A stretch of 64,000 nucleotides of DNA from NCBI GenBank assembly GCA_030248065.1, contig JASAMV010005787.1, positions 1-64,000 on the forward strand, in the 5' to 3' direction. This document shows positions 23,714 to 35,368 of the stretch, one piece after another (position 1 is the stretch's first letter; the number at the start of each line of letters is the position of its first letter). Made by a program: the position numbers and the translations under genes. The notes beneath the pieces were generated by a model. It searched no databases. It saw only the letters and a list, made by a program, of their open reading frames with translations, and was not told the DNA's origin. The DNA is from Rhynchonema sp. JSB1_4. Lineage: Eukaryota; Nematoda; Chromadorea; Monhysterida; Xyalidae.

Positions 23714-24872
23714 AACAGTCATGTGGTCACAAGAATGATATCAGTGACGCTGTGATTATAACCGTGGTTAGACTAGAAAAATGTGAAACTGTATGTACTG
23801 CATTGCTCAGAGAAAATGCCTTCCGATGGGACAAAGACGGTTTGCCGAGATGCTGTTTTCACACAAATCATCAACACTGAAAATCATAGAGATCTATCTC
23901 CGAATAACCCCGGGCCCCCGCTCGGATCATTTGCTGCCTGGAAATCATTGCGTCCATCCAGACACACGAAGAATAAATGATCAAATCATTCCTAAAAAAA
24001 TCAGACTACCTTTTTTTAGAGTCCCTGCAACATGATTTCCGCCTAGACCCCTTTTATCTGTCCGACCGAACATGCTTGTGGAACACAATGCATAAATGGG
24101 CTAAACCCCTTTTTTCCTTTTTTCTTGGTCTTTTTCTGTGATTGAAAATTCCGATTGCGGATGGAATATTTTTTGCGGTAAATACAGTCCCACGCATTGT
24201 TGGGGAACTGGTGCTCAACAATGCGTATTTTTGGTCATGGGCGGAAAAATTTTGATCTCAGATAATTCGCAGTTTTGATCTCAAATCTTAGTCAGATATG
24301 TATTTCGATTCACAAACGAAGTGGAAAAGAAACGAATCACGGACAAAGGAAATGAAGCAGTAAGTATCCGTACAGATCGATTTTGCTGCCACAGGCTCTG
24401 TGTCGTGAGCTAACCTGGAGAGTTTCAACAAAATACAGTATATGCATCTGGAATTCTATTTTACTTTCAACAATTCTATTGCCATCTGAAACCAGGTACA
24501 GTATACTTTCTTTGCTTCACTGTCCAAATCACAAAGGTGTTTCATGGTGCTTCCATCTGATTTCTAATCTGGAAGCGTTCTTGCTGCTGTGTGCGATTGC
24601 CAGTAACCAGTCTTGTAAAAATGCTAGGTAGCGCATATGGATGTACTTTCACATCGTTCGTCCCAGGCTTGGAGAACCGTAAAGAAATTTAGGTCAAACA
24701 CCTAAACTGATTTTACGAATATTGAGATTGGGTTGTGACCTCGAAAGATTGGTAGTTCAAATTATAGAACGCCAGCTGTCGCGCAAGTCCAGGCCGTCAC
24801 GAAGCAGACACCAAATCGCCATCTTGTACACTGAACTGATCTGGAATAATCAGCAAATCACACCAATCAGTA
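23714..24872 (+). other. spacer between the two poly-TIL genes
   Basis: 1.16 kb without recognisable coding sequence. An AATAAA at about 23971 could end poly-TIL A transcripts. The interval must hold the promoter of gene B, but no clear TATA box was identified. Confidence 0.5.
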
Positions 24873-27800
24873 ATGTTGGGTTGCGCGTTAGTCGTGAGTA
24901 TTTCGGCACTTCACCTGTTCACTTTTGGCTGAAACTCATAGGGCTGCGATTTGTTAGATAAGCGCCGAATGCCGAAAATCTGTTTTTATCCAATCACCTT
25001 TTTGACCCGCTTATACTCAAAATTGACTCTTGAAATTCTCAACGGTGATCACAACTGTTGGTTGCAGGCAGTCGCGGCTGTTATCAGTGGCCAACTTGAT
25101 GTTCACGCTCGGATCTATTGTAAGTGGGGATTTAAAGAGTCATATTCGGTTATGTCGGTTGGTTACGCTATGTACTGCATGTGCGCCGAAGTTGTTATTT
25201 GTTGTGTCAAGCTTTATGGGAACAATAGATCGTTAACGATTTGCTCGCAATCGAACCCCCAAGGAATGACGCCCACTCTGGTAGAAAAAAGCGATGTTAC
25301 GTTGTTTACTCAGCCCCACCGATCCGACAATGCGGCGAACACGAAAGTCTCCAGTGCCCAACGGGCTGTTTCGGCATCACCGAATGCGTTGACGGTCAAC
25401 CACGCTATCCGGTGTGCCCGTTTGTTCCGCTGAGATGCACGCCGCGAACTCGACGGGTATGCGCGTGCCAAGAGAACTATATTCAGGACAGGACGACGCG
25501 TAAATGCATATTGAAGGCGGACTGTAAGCCGAATGCCGAACAACCGGGTTCGTTTGTGTTGGTGGCAACAGTTTATTCAAGTATCATATAAGAAAGCTGT
25601 TATAATTATAACAAATTATATAGAAACAATTATAATTATTGAACACGTCTATCTCATTCTGCACTGCAGTGTGTCATAAATATGAGCTGTTCGTGTGTTC
25701 GACTCCGAATTGTGCCTGACCTGCCACAATGGGGTCGCAGTTAGGTAGTCACCTATCTCCTGGTGGCTTAAATGCTTGCAAAGCTACAAATATGTTTTTT
25801 GCGATGCGTCGGGTTACGCCCGTGATCCAAATACCAAGAAGCACATACAGTATACGTAGTTCGAGCAGTGTGAAGAGAAACAGCAAATTTCAAAATGTCA
25901 ACAATTAATCGTAAACGTTAATCGCTGTCAAAAGGTAAAATCACAGTAATTTCTCAATTCGCAATCCGCTGCCCGACATGTGGCGCCTCCTGCCACAACG
26001 GTGAACCGCATTATCTTCGTTGTAAGCCCCGGCCATGCACTGATGCAAATCGACAGTGCATCTGCTCTTCCGAATACCCGCTTCTTTTACTTTCCCGGGA
26101 ATAAATGCATCTCTGAGAAGCAGTGCAAAGCGAAAAGACCCGCGCCACCGGAACGTAGGTGATGCTGGCTAACAACCAACACTGTTTGCGGTCCTGTTTG
26201 ACACAAGAGCTTCGGTACAACAAAGTTGTTCCACAGAGAGTGACCAGTGTTTTGCACAGAAAAGTGTTGATTTAAATCGTGTCTAGGTATATCCCCAATA
26301 TACTGAAATCCGTTTCCAAACCAACCCACATTGGCCTCCTGGTAGAAAGAAAGACGTATGTTACGATTCAAGAATGTGTACCAAGCAACAGCATGAGTAC
26401 TTCTCCGCCTGCACTGTGTGCTGAGCAAGTTGAAGTTTTCCTATATTGCCGACACGACTGATTCTTTTTGAATCGCTTGTCCGGACCACATCTCCAATCG
26501 TACTCGTGGTGCTTCTTGCTTGCCTTCAAATCCGATGCGGGTTACATTTGGGCATGGTCAAAACACCCGATACCAACTCCCACCGAATACCCAACGCCCA
26601 TACCAATGCCACCCAATAACCGAATACTTGGTATTGATACTGGTCGCACAATGACTTTATAAGAATTGGTCAACTTTTTTCATGAATTATGAAGCAGGAA
26701 AGTGACGGGGCAGTGACGTTGCGTTACGCGATCACACACAAAAACGGCAGTCAGTAGTATGTTTCAGACCCGCAGCAACGTGGGTGCTCTGCTAGATTAC
26801 TTTCAGACGAAAATGTTTTGTGAGAATCAGAAATAGCACAGTGGTAAAGAGTGACTGAACGTGAAAATCAGGATTGATTTGATGAATTCTTATATGATCA
26901 TTGGGTGGAATTCACAAAACAAAAGTCAAGCTCACCGTCAACCTCAACGTCAAAGTTCAACGTCTGATGTTTCGGCGTCACGCTGGCTCGTGCAGCAGAC
27001 GCGATTTTCTAAACGAAGGGTCAACTTTGACGCATTATTGTGCAAGACTGGATGCTTATCTAGCCAGAATAATATTATAGGGATGTAACAGAAGCGTGTT
27101 GTGAGAGTAAAGTTTTATGAATTTCTGAAAAGAGACAAAGAAATGAATAGACGATCACCAACCGGGGTGCAAAAAATTTTGACTGCGCTCAATGATCGCC
27201 TCATTATTTCAATACCATTAGTCAGAAATTATTATAACTCAGAAATAATCTTCTGAAACGCTTGTGCTACGTCCTTAAATTAACAGTATCCCGAGAAAAT
27301 GCACAATAATGTGTCAAAGTTGACCCTTCGTTTAGAAAATTGCGTCGACTGCACGAGCCAGCGTGACGCCGAAACATCAGACTTTGAATTTTGACGTTGA
27401 GCTTGACGGTGAACTTGACTTTGTTTTGTGAATTCCAGCCATTGTGCGACCAAGACCCAATAAGAACCCAACGTTTGAATATGGGTGCTGGTGTTGTGCA
27501 TTGGGTGGCGTGCTCGGCACTGGATTTTTGGCATTGAATGGGGTGATGCGGTTTTGGCAATGTCCAACTGTCCAAATTGTTTAACTCTTGAGCACAAATT
27601 TATGGCTTGTGATTAGAAATTCTTTCGGATGTCAGTAACACGCAAGGCTGAATTTACTCGCACGAGCAGTGTGTGACAAATACGCCGACTTACACTATTT
27701 TGCTGCCCGTTGTCAAGTTGTCGAACATGCCGGGTCACTTAACCCCATTCTGATACATTTATGCAGGGGGTAATTTTAGGATTATAACTACAGAAATAAG

Positions 27801-30800
27801 TTCAAAGCGTTTTAGGGCCGAAAAAAATGTGCGCTGAGGATGAAGAATTCCACTGTCAGTTCTGTGGCCCACCAGCAGTCTGCCACAACGGCACGGTGCT
27901 AATGTCACTGTGTGATCCACCTCCTGGTGGCTTTAAATGCCTGGAGCACAAAAAAAGATGCGTTTGCAAGTATCTTCGTGACTGGCAAACCAAAAAATGC
28001 ATCACGGAGGAGGCGTGTTTGGCGAAGAAGCCTGCCGATCGTTAGTTCATTTTGTGTCTTGTCTTCTCTCTGCCAAGCACATATGTAATATGGTCAATTG
28101 CCAGCAGACCCCCGTACAAAACCACGATTCATTTCGTTAAGGGCGAGAACTCACGTGTGACGAGCGTGAAACGCCCGGTTGTCCACCATGTGCCGGTGGA
28201 GCGAAGTGCCATAACGGTGCACCACACTATCGAAAGTGCATTACTGAACAGCACTGCCGTGATGCTGATCGAACATGCGTTTGTTCGTCAAAGCACCCAC
28301 TTCGGGACACGAAAACGAAAGAATGCCTGTCGGTCGTCGAGTGTGTGGCAAAGAGACCACGTTAGTTTCTGCGGGCGCCGTAAGTGATCTATAAACCATT
28401 TTGGCAAGTATACTGTTTGTTAAAAGCTGAAATTTGTACTAGTCCCAAAAGTAAGTAGACTAGAGCTCACGGGCGGCTTCAACTGGAAAATCTCCCACTT
28501 ACGCTATCCGACGCCTCATTCCGGATGGGGGGCTTACGTGGGAAGTTCCGGTATAGGCCATCCAGCGTGTCGATGCGGAAAAAATTCATTTGCGACATTT
28601 CCGTGGTCGAAGTCCCGCCTCTTACCTATTCCGGTTGAGCGTTTACGTGCATTGTGTAGGCGGCTGAGCCGCGCATAAACATGCAATGTTTCAGCAGAAA
28701 AACGCCAAACGTGAGTAGCGCCCACTCAAAAACGCCTGGAGTTTTGTGTCCGGAAATTGATTTAATTCGAAAAGTAACCCTCAAGATTTCGCGATTTAGC
28801 AAGTTGCTGTTTTTTGCACACGGCGGCCTTTCGAATCGAAGACATCTTTCAATTCCACCCAACAAAACATGGAGTTAGGAGACGTTAGACACACCCTTTA
28901 AGACGAACACAATTCAGCACCCCATCCACCGAAACCGAAGTGTGGCAAGGATCAAATATTCACATGTTGCGGCGCAGGGGAGTGCCACAACGGCAAGGCG
29001 ATTCCGCCACCTTGCCCAATTGTGTGTACGGAACACTTTCGAACGTGCATGTGCAAGGGTAATAACGTTTTCGATAGGGAAACCAAGACATGCATAACGC
29101 ACAAGCAGTGCAACGCGAAGCAACGGCCAAAAGACCGTTAGTGGGGTGGCTTAAATTATGTCAGTCATGTATTTGCGAAAAATTTGTTACGGCCTGCCGG
29201 TGAATGACAAATAAGTTCCATGTGGACTTATTCGCGACAAACTTCAAATTTGAGACTTCAGGAACAATAATTTCCAAACTAAACCCTCACAATACTTTAG
29301 CATATGAAACATCTCTGAGCATAGATGGGGGCTCGTTCGGAAAACATGCCGAATAAGACCTCAACTATAAGCTTATTCGTGGAGAGATACTTACAATATG
29401 TATTTGGCATTCTCCAGTACGTAATTATAAATTTGATCCTGTAGAAGATCTCCACTATGGGCGTTTTAATTCTACGTTGAATTTAATTCTACAGCTGGTT
29501 GTGGGAGTAATGGATTATTATTGTAGGTTTTTTCCAGGCGATTGAAATATTGTTATGGCGCATAAAATTCAAATCTGTAGCACTGCCATTAACATGCAAA
29601 GTCAGAAAATTTTTTTCAGCAATTTGTCGCTACCCAGAAAGGCCTTCGTGCACCCTCTGTGCAGAGCTGCAGTGCGCAAACGGAAAAATCCGACGCGCAC
29701 CTATTATTTGCGAGCCGTACAGTTGCCCGCCGCTTCCCAAAGTCTGCTCTTGCAAGCCCGATTTCGTTCGTGACGTCAAGACAAACGTGTGCATTTCGAG
29801 GCAGAAGTGTCTCAAACAAGCTCGTGAGTGTTATTGTATTCGTCCATTGCTTCAAATTTGCTCGATTCAAATGATAAGTGAGATTGGATGCAAAGTTAGT
29901 CGGTCAGTCAGTTCGTTCTCCGTAATAAATACATCTAAACACGACTTACCTGATTGGGTTAATTGAAATTCAGCAGAGCCTACAGGAAACATTGAATAAT
30001 TCAGCGCCGCGCCCCAAATGCGGCGAGAACCAAATCTTCGTCTGTTGTGGCGGAGGAACGTGCCAAGACGGCAGGCCGATGCTGCAGCCGTGTCCGAAAA
30101 TAGCGTGCCTATATGACAATCGAAGGTGCTTGTGCAAGCACAACTACGCTTTCGACCGAGATACCAACAAGTGCATATCGTATGAACAGTGTCGAGCGAA
30201 GCTACCACCAAAAGACCGTAAGTGGAATGGGTGGGGGCGTCTCAACTAATCTTCAAATCCTACCAGTTCCTAAGTACTAAGTTTTCCTCCGTGAAGATAT
30301 TACGGGGCGTTGAGGTCTCGGGGCTGGGGTGTTGACAGTTCATGTTCGAGACTTGTTTTAGCTGAGAGCAAACAAGTTTGTCGTGCCCAAAGTTTCACCC
30401 AAATCTGCGCCATTGACCGATCAATGTGATTGCATTTTTCAGCAATTTGCCATCATCCAGAGACGCCGACGTTAAGCTGCAAGGAGAAGCGGTGCTCAGA
30501 CGGAAGGATCCTAGACTCAATGATTTGTTGGCCATTCTCTTGGCCACCGAATTCCAAAACCTGCGCTTGCAAGCAGGGTTTCGTTCGTGACACCAAAACA
30601 AACATGTGCATTTCCGAGCAAAAATGTCTCGGCGGATCATTACCGACTCGTGAGTACCACAGTATTGCATAAATGATTACAAATTTTTGGTTTAGGCGAT
30701 AAGTTGTGCAGCGAGTAAACGCACAGCAAAAAGCCTGTGAATTTTGACAGTTTTCCAGCTTGAGACATACCAAGTGGAACCAAAAAGAATGAGCATACAA

Positions 30801-33800
30801 ACATGCTTTAAGGCTTTGTATTTTGCTGGGCTTAAGGCCACTTGATACTTCGTCTCGTTGCACAAAAAACGCTGTATGGTTCCCCCTTTGTATCGAAGGT
30901 CGTTTATACTAGTACCGAGAAAACATTCATTCGATACTCGAGAAAGTATAACCTATCAATGACGTGACGCGACACGCGCGCAACGAGACAGCCATTTCGT
31001 CTCGCCGAGACAAGATTCCAGTGGAATCTTGTCCCTGTGAGACAAACATTCCAGGGATTGAAAAATCTCAACTTTGGCTTTGTCTCGTCATTGTTTTTCG
31101 CCGATGGGAAGGGAATTTTTGGCTGTATTTGGTGTCGTTGAGTTCCGCTCTACCTGGTGAATCCGAAAAAAAGCAAAATGAAAAAGTTCCATTTGAAAAA
31201 ATGGGGCAAGTCTGAATTTAACCTTCTCCCCTGTGCCCAGCAGGCCAGTGACCTACAACTGAATCACCCTGGTTGGCCTGAGTGGGCTCTAAACCAGTCA
31301 TCTAAACCATTGTAGCGTGGGTGGCTGCACTGATGACGTTGAGCGCTGCGGTTAGACTTTGACTGTGTGATGCAGAACAGAGTCGTTGATTGTCACACTG
31401 CGTTGGTATGTGTGGCTGGCCGCCTGTCCCAAAATGGCGACAGTACATTGCAATGCCTGATACGAGCAACAAGCGAGAAATGTCACTCATTCACACCGAG
31501 TTATCATATAGCAAGGAAGGTTGAGCACAACTTCAGGTCCTGGTTTTTATTACAAAGTATTGCTGACAAAAGTGGTGTTTGGAAGCCCAGCTCATAAAGT
31601 CAGTCAGTCCCCTCCCCCGCGCGGAGCGGGCGCTGGTGTTCGAAGATGAGGTGGTGTTTCATGTTTGATTGTGAATGTGTCCCTCAATTTTTTCACAGCC
31701 TTTCATTGGTGCTCTCAGTGCAGCATCAGGAAAGGCATCAGGCCAGGCTGTCAAAAAATTACGCGCCGAAACTACCTTCTATTTTTTAATTATTCACTCT
31801 TTCTCAGCGCTTGTCGCCGGAGAGAACATTCGCGACAGTCCCGGAAACACTGCGCAACAAACGACAACCGATAGACAGTATCGCTATGTTCTTTGTTGTG
31901 GCTTGTTCTGGGTGACATTTTGTTCTTTGCATCTGAACGAGACGAAGTATAAAGTGGCCTTTGCGCTCTTGCGGTTGCTTCATTGTTCACACGTTCTTCA
32001 GCACCGATGTGCCCCGACCCACGAGAGGAGCCTGCGTGCATATGCCGCTGCATGGAGAGACAGTGTGTGAACGGTGTCATCCCGCGCACTTGCATTCCTG
32101 GACTGCCTCGTTGCCCGCCGTCTCGCAAAATCTGCGTGTGCAAGCAGGGTTTGGTTCGCGACGCCAAAACAAAACTTTGCATTCCGAGTCGAAGATGTAC
32201 CAATCGACCGGTCATACTCATACGTGAGTATAGCTCTCAAATGTGGTGGTTGCATTGAGTTCGTCAAATTTTTCGTATGTCATGCTCGTTTGACCACTGT
32301 GACTAGTGGAGCAACCAGATTACAAAAGTGACTGTTGGATCATCAATCCTCACGTTCTTTTCTGCTGGTGGTCAACCGCCCGTTGTCCCGATGATTCGAA
32401 ATGGTGTCTTACGTTTTCAGAGATCGCTTTTTCGAATTCCGAATAAATCGTCAGGGGCACTGTCACGCCCCGGCGGTACAGATTGTGGACCTCCTTGAGT
32501 GGAAGCATAATTTTAAAATTTTTACTACCATGGGTACACGCAGTGTCAGGGTCCCACGTGCCGCATTCGATAAACAAAGTGCACTGGGTGCTGTCTGGTG
32601 GACGTGCTTTGCACAAAAGATGATAGATCAATAACGATACGATTTGGTCCTGTGGGCACGCATTGCGTTAGATCTGTGGATGCAGTTTCGGCCCATAATG
32701 CCGGACTGCAATGGCCCACTGCACTTTGCTATTAAAAGAGATCTGTGGTGACCGCTTATGTTTCACTCAACCTACAAAGTTGAGCTGGAGCAGTTTCGGT
32801 TTATGGCGGTAACCACTGGCGCTTTGTCATTGACAAGGCCCAGGGCGCCATTGCAGTCTGGCATTATGGGCCGAAACTGCATCCACAGATCTAGCGCAAC
32901 GCGTGCCTACAAGGTTAAATCGTATCGCTATTGAGCATTCGATAAACCCTGAAAAGGGAAAGGCGTCCAATTTCTATGGAACTTTTGCTGTCCAATATGC
33001 CGGTTCGCAAATGCCACAGGGTTTTTTCAGCCGGTGAAGATCAACGCCAGTTGCTACCTCGATGCGCCGACGACCGCAAAGTGTTCGGCTGCAAGTGTGA
33101 ACAAAAATACTGCATTCGCGGCAAATTGCGACCCAGGTGTCCCAGGCGCAGCTGCCATCCGTTGACGAAGCGATGCATCTGCAAGCCGCAATACTTCACT
33201 CACATTCCAACTGGTAAATGCGTCAGCACGGACATCTGTCGGTTGAGACCGCCAGCGCCATGTTAGTTTGTCTAATGTTAGTTATTTCGAAGAAATGGAA
33301 CGCGTTTGTAAGTGCCAGAAGTGTTCCAGTGTGCTAGATCGCGCAATTGTTTACAATTTGCGAACAATTTACACTTGTTTGAACAATTTGCCTTGTGCGG
33401 AGTGTTCAACAAAATTAGAAACGGTGTTTTGAAAACGCATTATTCTGCCGAGAACTTATACTTACGATTATATAATGTTGAGAACTAAGGAACCCAGAAG
33501 CCTTTCGCTCGCAAATAATGTAGATCAAAGACAGTCGCAACCCAATTGATTTATACACATTTCAAGCATGTGGCGACAAACGAGAGCAGCGTTCTTGCAC
33601 GTACCGCTGTTTGGAGAGAATGTGCTGGAAGGGTATCCCCATCGGACCCAGGTGCTTACCCTTTCTGCCACCTCACTGTCCGCCGGATCCGGAAATTTGC
33701 GTTTGCAAGAAGGGTCTCATTCGTAACGTCCACAACAAGGCGTGCATTCCAATTGGAGCTTGTGTTAAGCCAAAGCCTCCTACTCCCGTTCTCCGTGACG

Positions 33801-34685
33801 CATTGCCTCTCGGTGCACTTGATCATGTTCTTTATCGTGCTGCCGGTAAGTGCTGCGCCCTATATGTTCTATGTCGTCTTGCATTTCTACGGGTGCACTT
33901 CACCTGCACCTGAAGTACTGTATGCATAAAATTCACACCGGTCTGAAAACGTGTTAGCTCCCCACAGTTCAGAACCAATACATAACATGTCAATTAATGC
34001 GAAGCTTGGTCGCCACGGTTCCTTGTGTTCCGTTCAGGTGTTCAACGGCGGAGACACAGACGACCTCCACTATCCTGCTACCCTCGTCAACGATTCGGTT
34101 GTCCGTGTGACGAAAAGATGTGCGGCACAGATGGCATTCGTTCCCTTCGATGCCAAAACGAATTCGCTCGCCCTTACAAACATCCGAAGTGCGGTCGGTC
34201 GGACAAACGATGTGTCTGCAAACCGGGGTACTTCCGCGATTACAGATCCGGCGCCTGTATCAGCGTGGAAAAATGCCCCGCATACATGCTCTCGAGTGCG
34301 TGCGCCCTTTATTTAGATACCAACTTTTGACATTTTAAAATTAAAATGTGTTTGGTGCTGCATGGTCATTCATGATCCAATAATGAGAGGAGATCCCCTC
34401 AATAGAAGCCGGGGCTTTTACTAGAGGACATGTGGCAGTCATGCGCCCGCCAACTCATATGACATTCCAGCTCAGTGTGACCCAACGACCGAGGAGTTGC
34501 GATGCATTCGGCGATGCCACGAACCGAAGTGCTCGCTTGTCACCTGCCTGGTGAGCCTTCCAGCCTGTCCCCCCTTTGAAGGGATTTGCTCGTGCAAACA
34601 TGGACTGTATCGCGACGATGTCAGTGGTCAATGTCTGAGTTATCGCGACTGCCCTGCCGGCAAAAACTGGCCTCGGCTGAATTAG
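24873..34685 (+). CDS. secreted poly-TIL protease-inhibitor-like protein B, 12 TIL domains
   Basis: Exons: 24873-24893, 25068-25119, 25314-25547, 27816-28040, 28142-28360, 28918-29136, 29620-29823, 30005-30217, 30443-30649, 32002-32223, 33031-33261, 33567-33845, 34038-34295, 34471-34685 (TAG). Total 932 residues. Exons 1-2 give a signal peptide (MLGCALVAVAAVISG) homologous in sequence, length and phase (0 then 1) to gene A. All domain exons are phase 1/1. Ten-cysteine TIL domains throughout, except exon 30443 (eight Cys) and exon 32002 (one extra Cys). Domains at 33031, 33567, 34038 and 34471 pair with A domains at 19453, 20042, 23114 and 23511, so the genes share their 3' ends. Two further TIL exons (25670, 25947) are broken and presumably skipped. 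Role as for gene A: probable multi-headed inhibitor of serine proteases in the secretory or extracellular space (family knowledge; targets unknown). Confidence 0.85.
25670..25905 (+). pseudogene. dead TIL exon 1 in poly-TIL gene B
   Basis: After an intact acceptor (CACTGCAG) the phase-1 frame reads CHKYELFVCSTPNCA and then TGA at 25717. Downstream, other frames still show TIL remnants (CHNG, then FCD.SGYARDPNTKK, then EQCEEKQ) with further stops and no donor at the expected place. A decayed exon of the type at 27816. Confidence 0.75.
25947..26154 (+). pseudogene. frameshifted TIL exon 2 in poly-TIL gene B
   Basis: The acceptor ATCACAG is in correct phase and the frame reads RCPTCGASCHNGEPHYL...QCICSSEYPL, then runs into TAA. 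The rest (NKCISEKQCKAKRPAPPER) is in another frame and ends at a GTAGGT donor. The length is 208 nt, one more than a multiple of three, and the first cysteine is missing. Inclusion would break the message. Closest relative is exon 28142. Confidence 0.75.
26634..26892 (+). repeat. dispersed repeat, uninterrupted copy
   Basis: Homologous to 18821-19221. Around 26795 it reads CTCTGCTAGATTAC where the other copy holds a TTAA-flanked MITE, so it represents the empty state. Confidence 0.65.
26903..27440. mobile_element. fold-back element related to the GGGTGATATTTTC family
   Basis: Arms GGGTGGAATTCACAAAACAA and complement at 27440. The inner arms carry TTTCTAAACGAAGGGTCAA, also present (TTTCTAAACGAAAGGTCAA) in the element at 8341-8955. 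Non-coding, in a gene B intron between the dead exons and exon 27816. Confidence 0.6.
30836..31960. mobile_element. 1.1-kb element with terminal inverted repeats
   Basis: Left terminus TTAA + GGCCACTTGATACTTCGTCT at 30832-30855; the right end is its near-perfect complement, ending AGTGGCCT at 31960. GGCC...ATACTTCGT termini resemble the shorter TTAA MITEs. The right flank is not TTAA. No transposase frame seen. It ends about 40 nt before exon 32002. Confidence 0.55.
32630..32933. mobile_element. palindromic MITE, ATAACGATACGATTT family, copy 1
   Basis: Arms ATAACGATACGATTTGG... with ATCTGTGGATGCAGTTTCGG inside, mirrored to 32933. The copy at 58272-58453 shares over 60 nt per arm. Homology extends beyond one end in both copies (GTGCTTTGCACAAAAGATG), so the full element is larger than the hairpin. 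Confidence 0.7.
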
Positions 34686-35368
34686 AAAAGGATGTGCTCT
34701 AAATGTGAGATTGTTACAGTAATAATAACTAGGAACTGGCTGTTGTGGTATGAAGGCCCGTGCATTGTGATTATGATATGCTGTGTGTGTACATAAATAC
34801 GTATGTGATGTGGCTCGTTTGAACAAAGGCAACATTTTTGCTTGGATCCCTTTGAAATCAGAAGCATTAACGGTGAGTAAAGCAAACACACAATAAAAAC
34901 GAACAAACTTCATCAAGCGCAATTTATGGAAATCCATTCCATTTCGCCAACTAAAATTCTGTTTTGCCTTTTACAGCCTGGTTTTAAATTTCATAATTTT
35001 TGACAGCGCAGGGGCATAGATATGAACAACATTAACGCGGATTATACGTGACGTAAACATGCGCTGATTGCATAGTGCATTAACAGACCGGGTTGTCAAC
35101 GATCACCAACGATACGAACTATTGCATTCTCTGGTTCCACATTTGAACCAATTAGTGCACTGGTTATTTGATAATGCGAAATAACCGCTGGACAACGAAC
35201 ATCATTGCGCGAAGGACCATAAAACTGTTTTCCGGTTTCAACAAAGTCAGGCGACATTACGCACGAGCGCGCGAACTAGCGTACAACCGCAAGTCTGTTC
35301 ATATGATTCGCACATGCAAGCATGAACTCATGCGAGGTGGACTACAAAATCATTGAAAATTTGTAACC
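34686..35368. other. spacer between poly-TIL B and GT92 genes
   Basis: No exon or repeat recognised. It should contain the 3' end of gene B and the promoter of the glycosyltransferase; no TATA box stands out. Confidence 0.4.
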
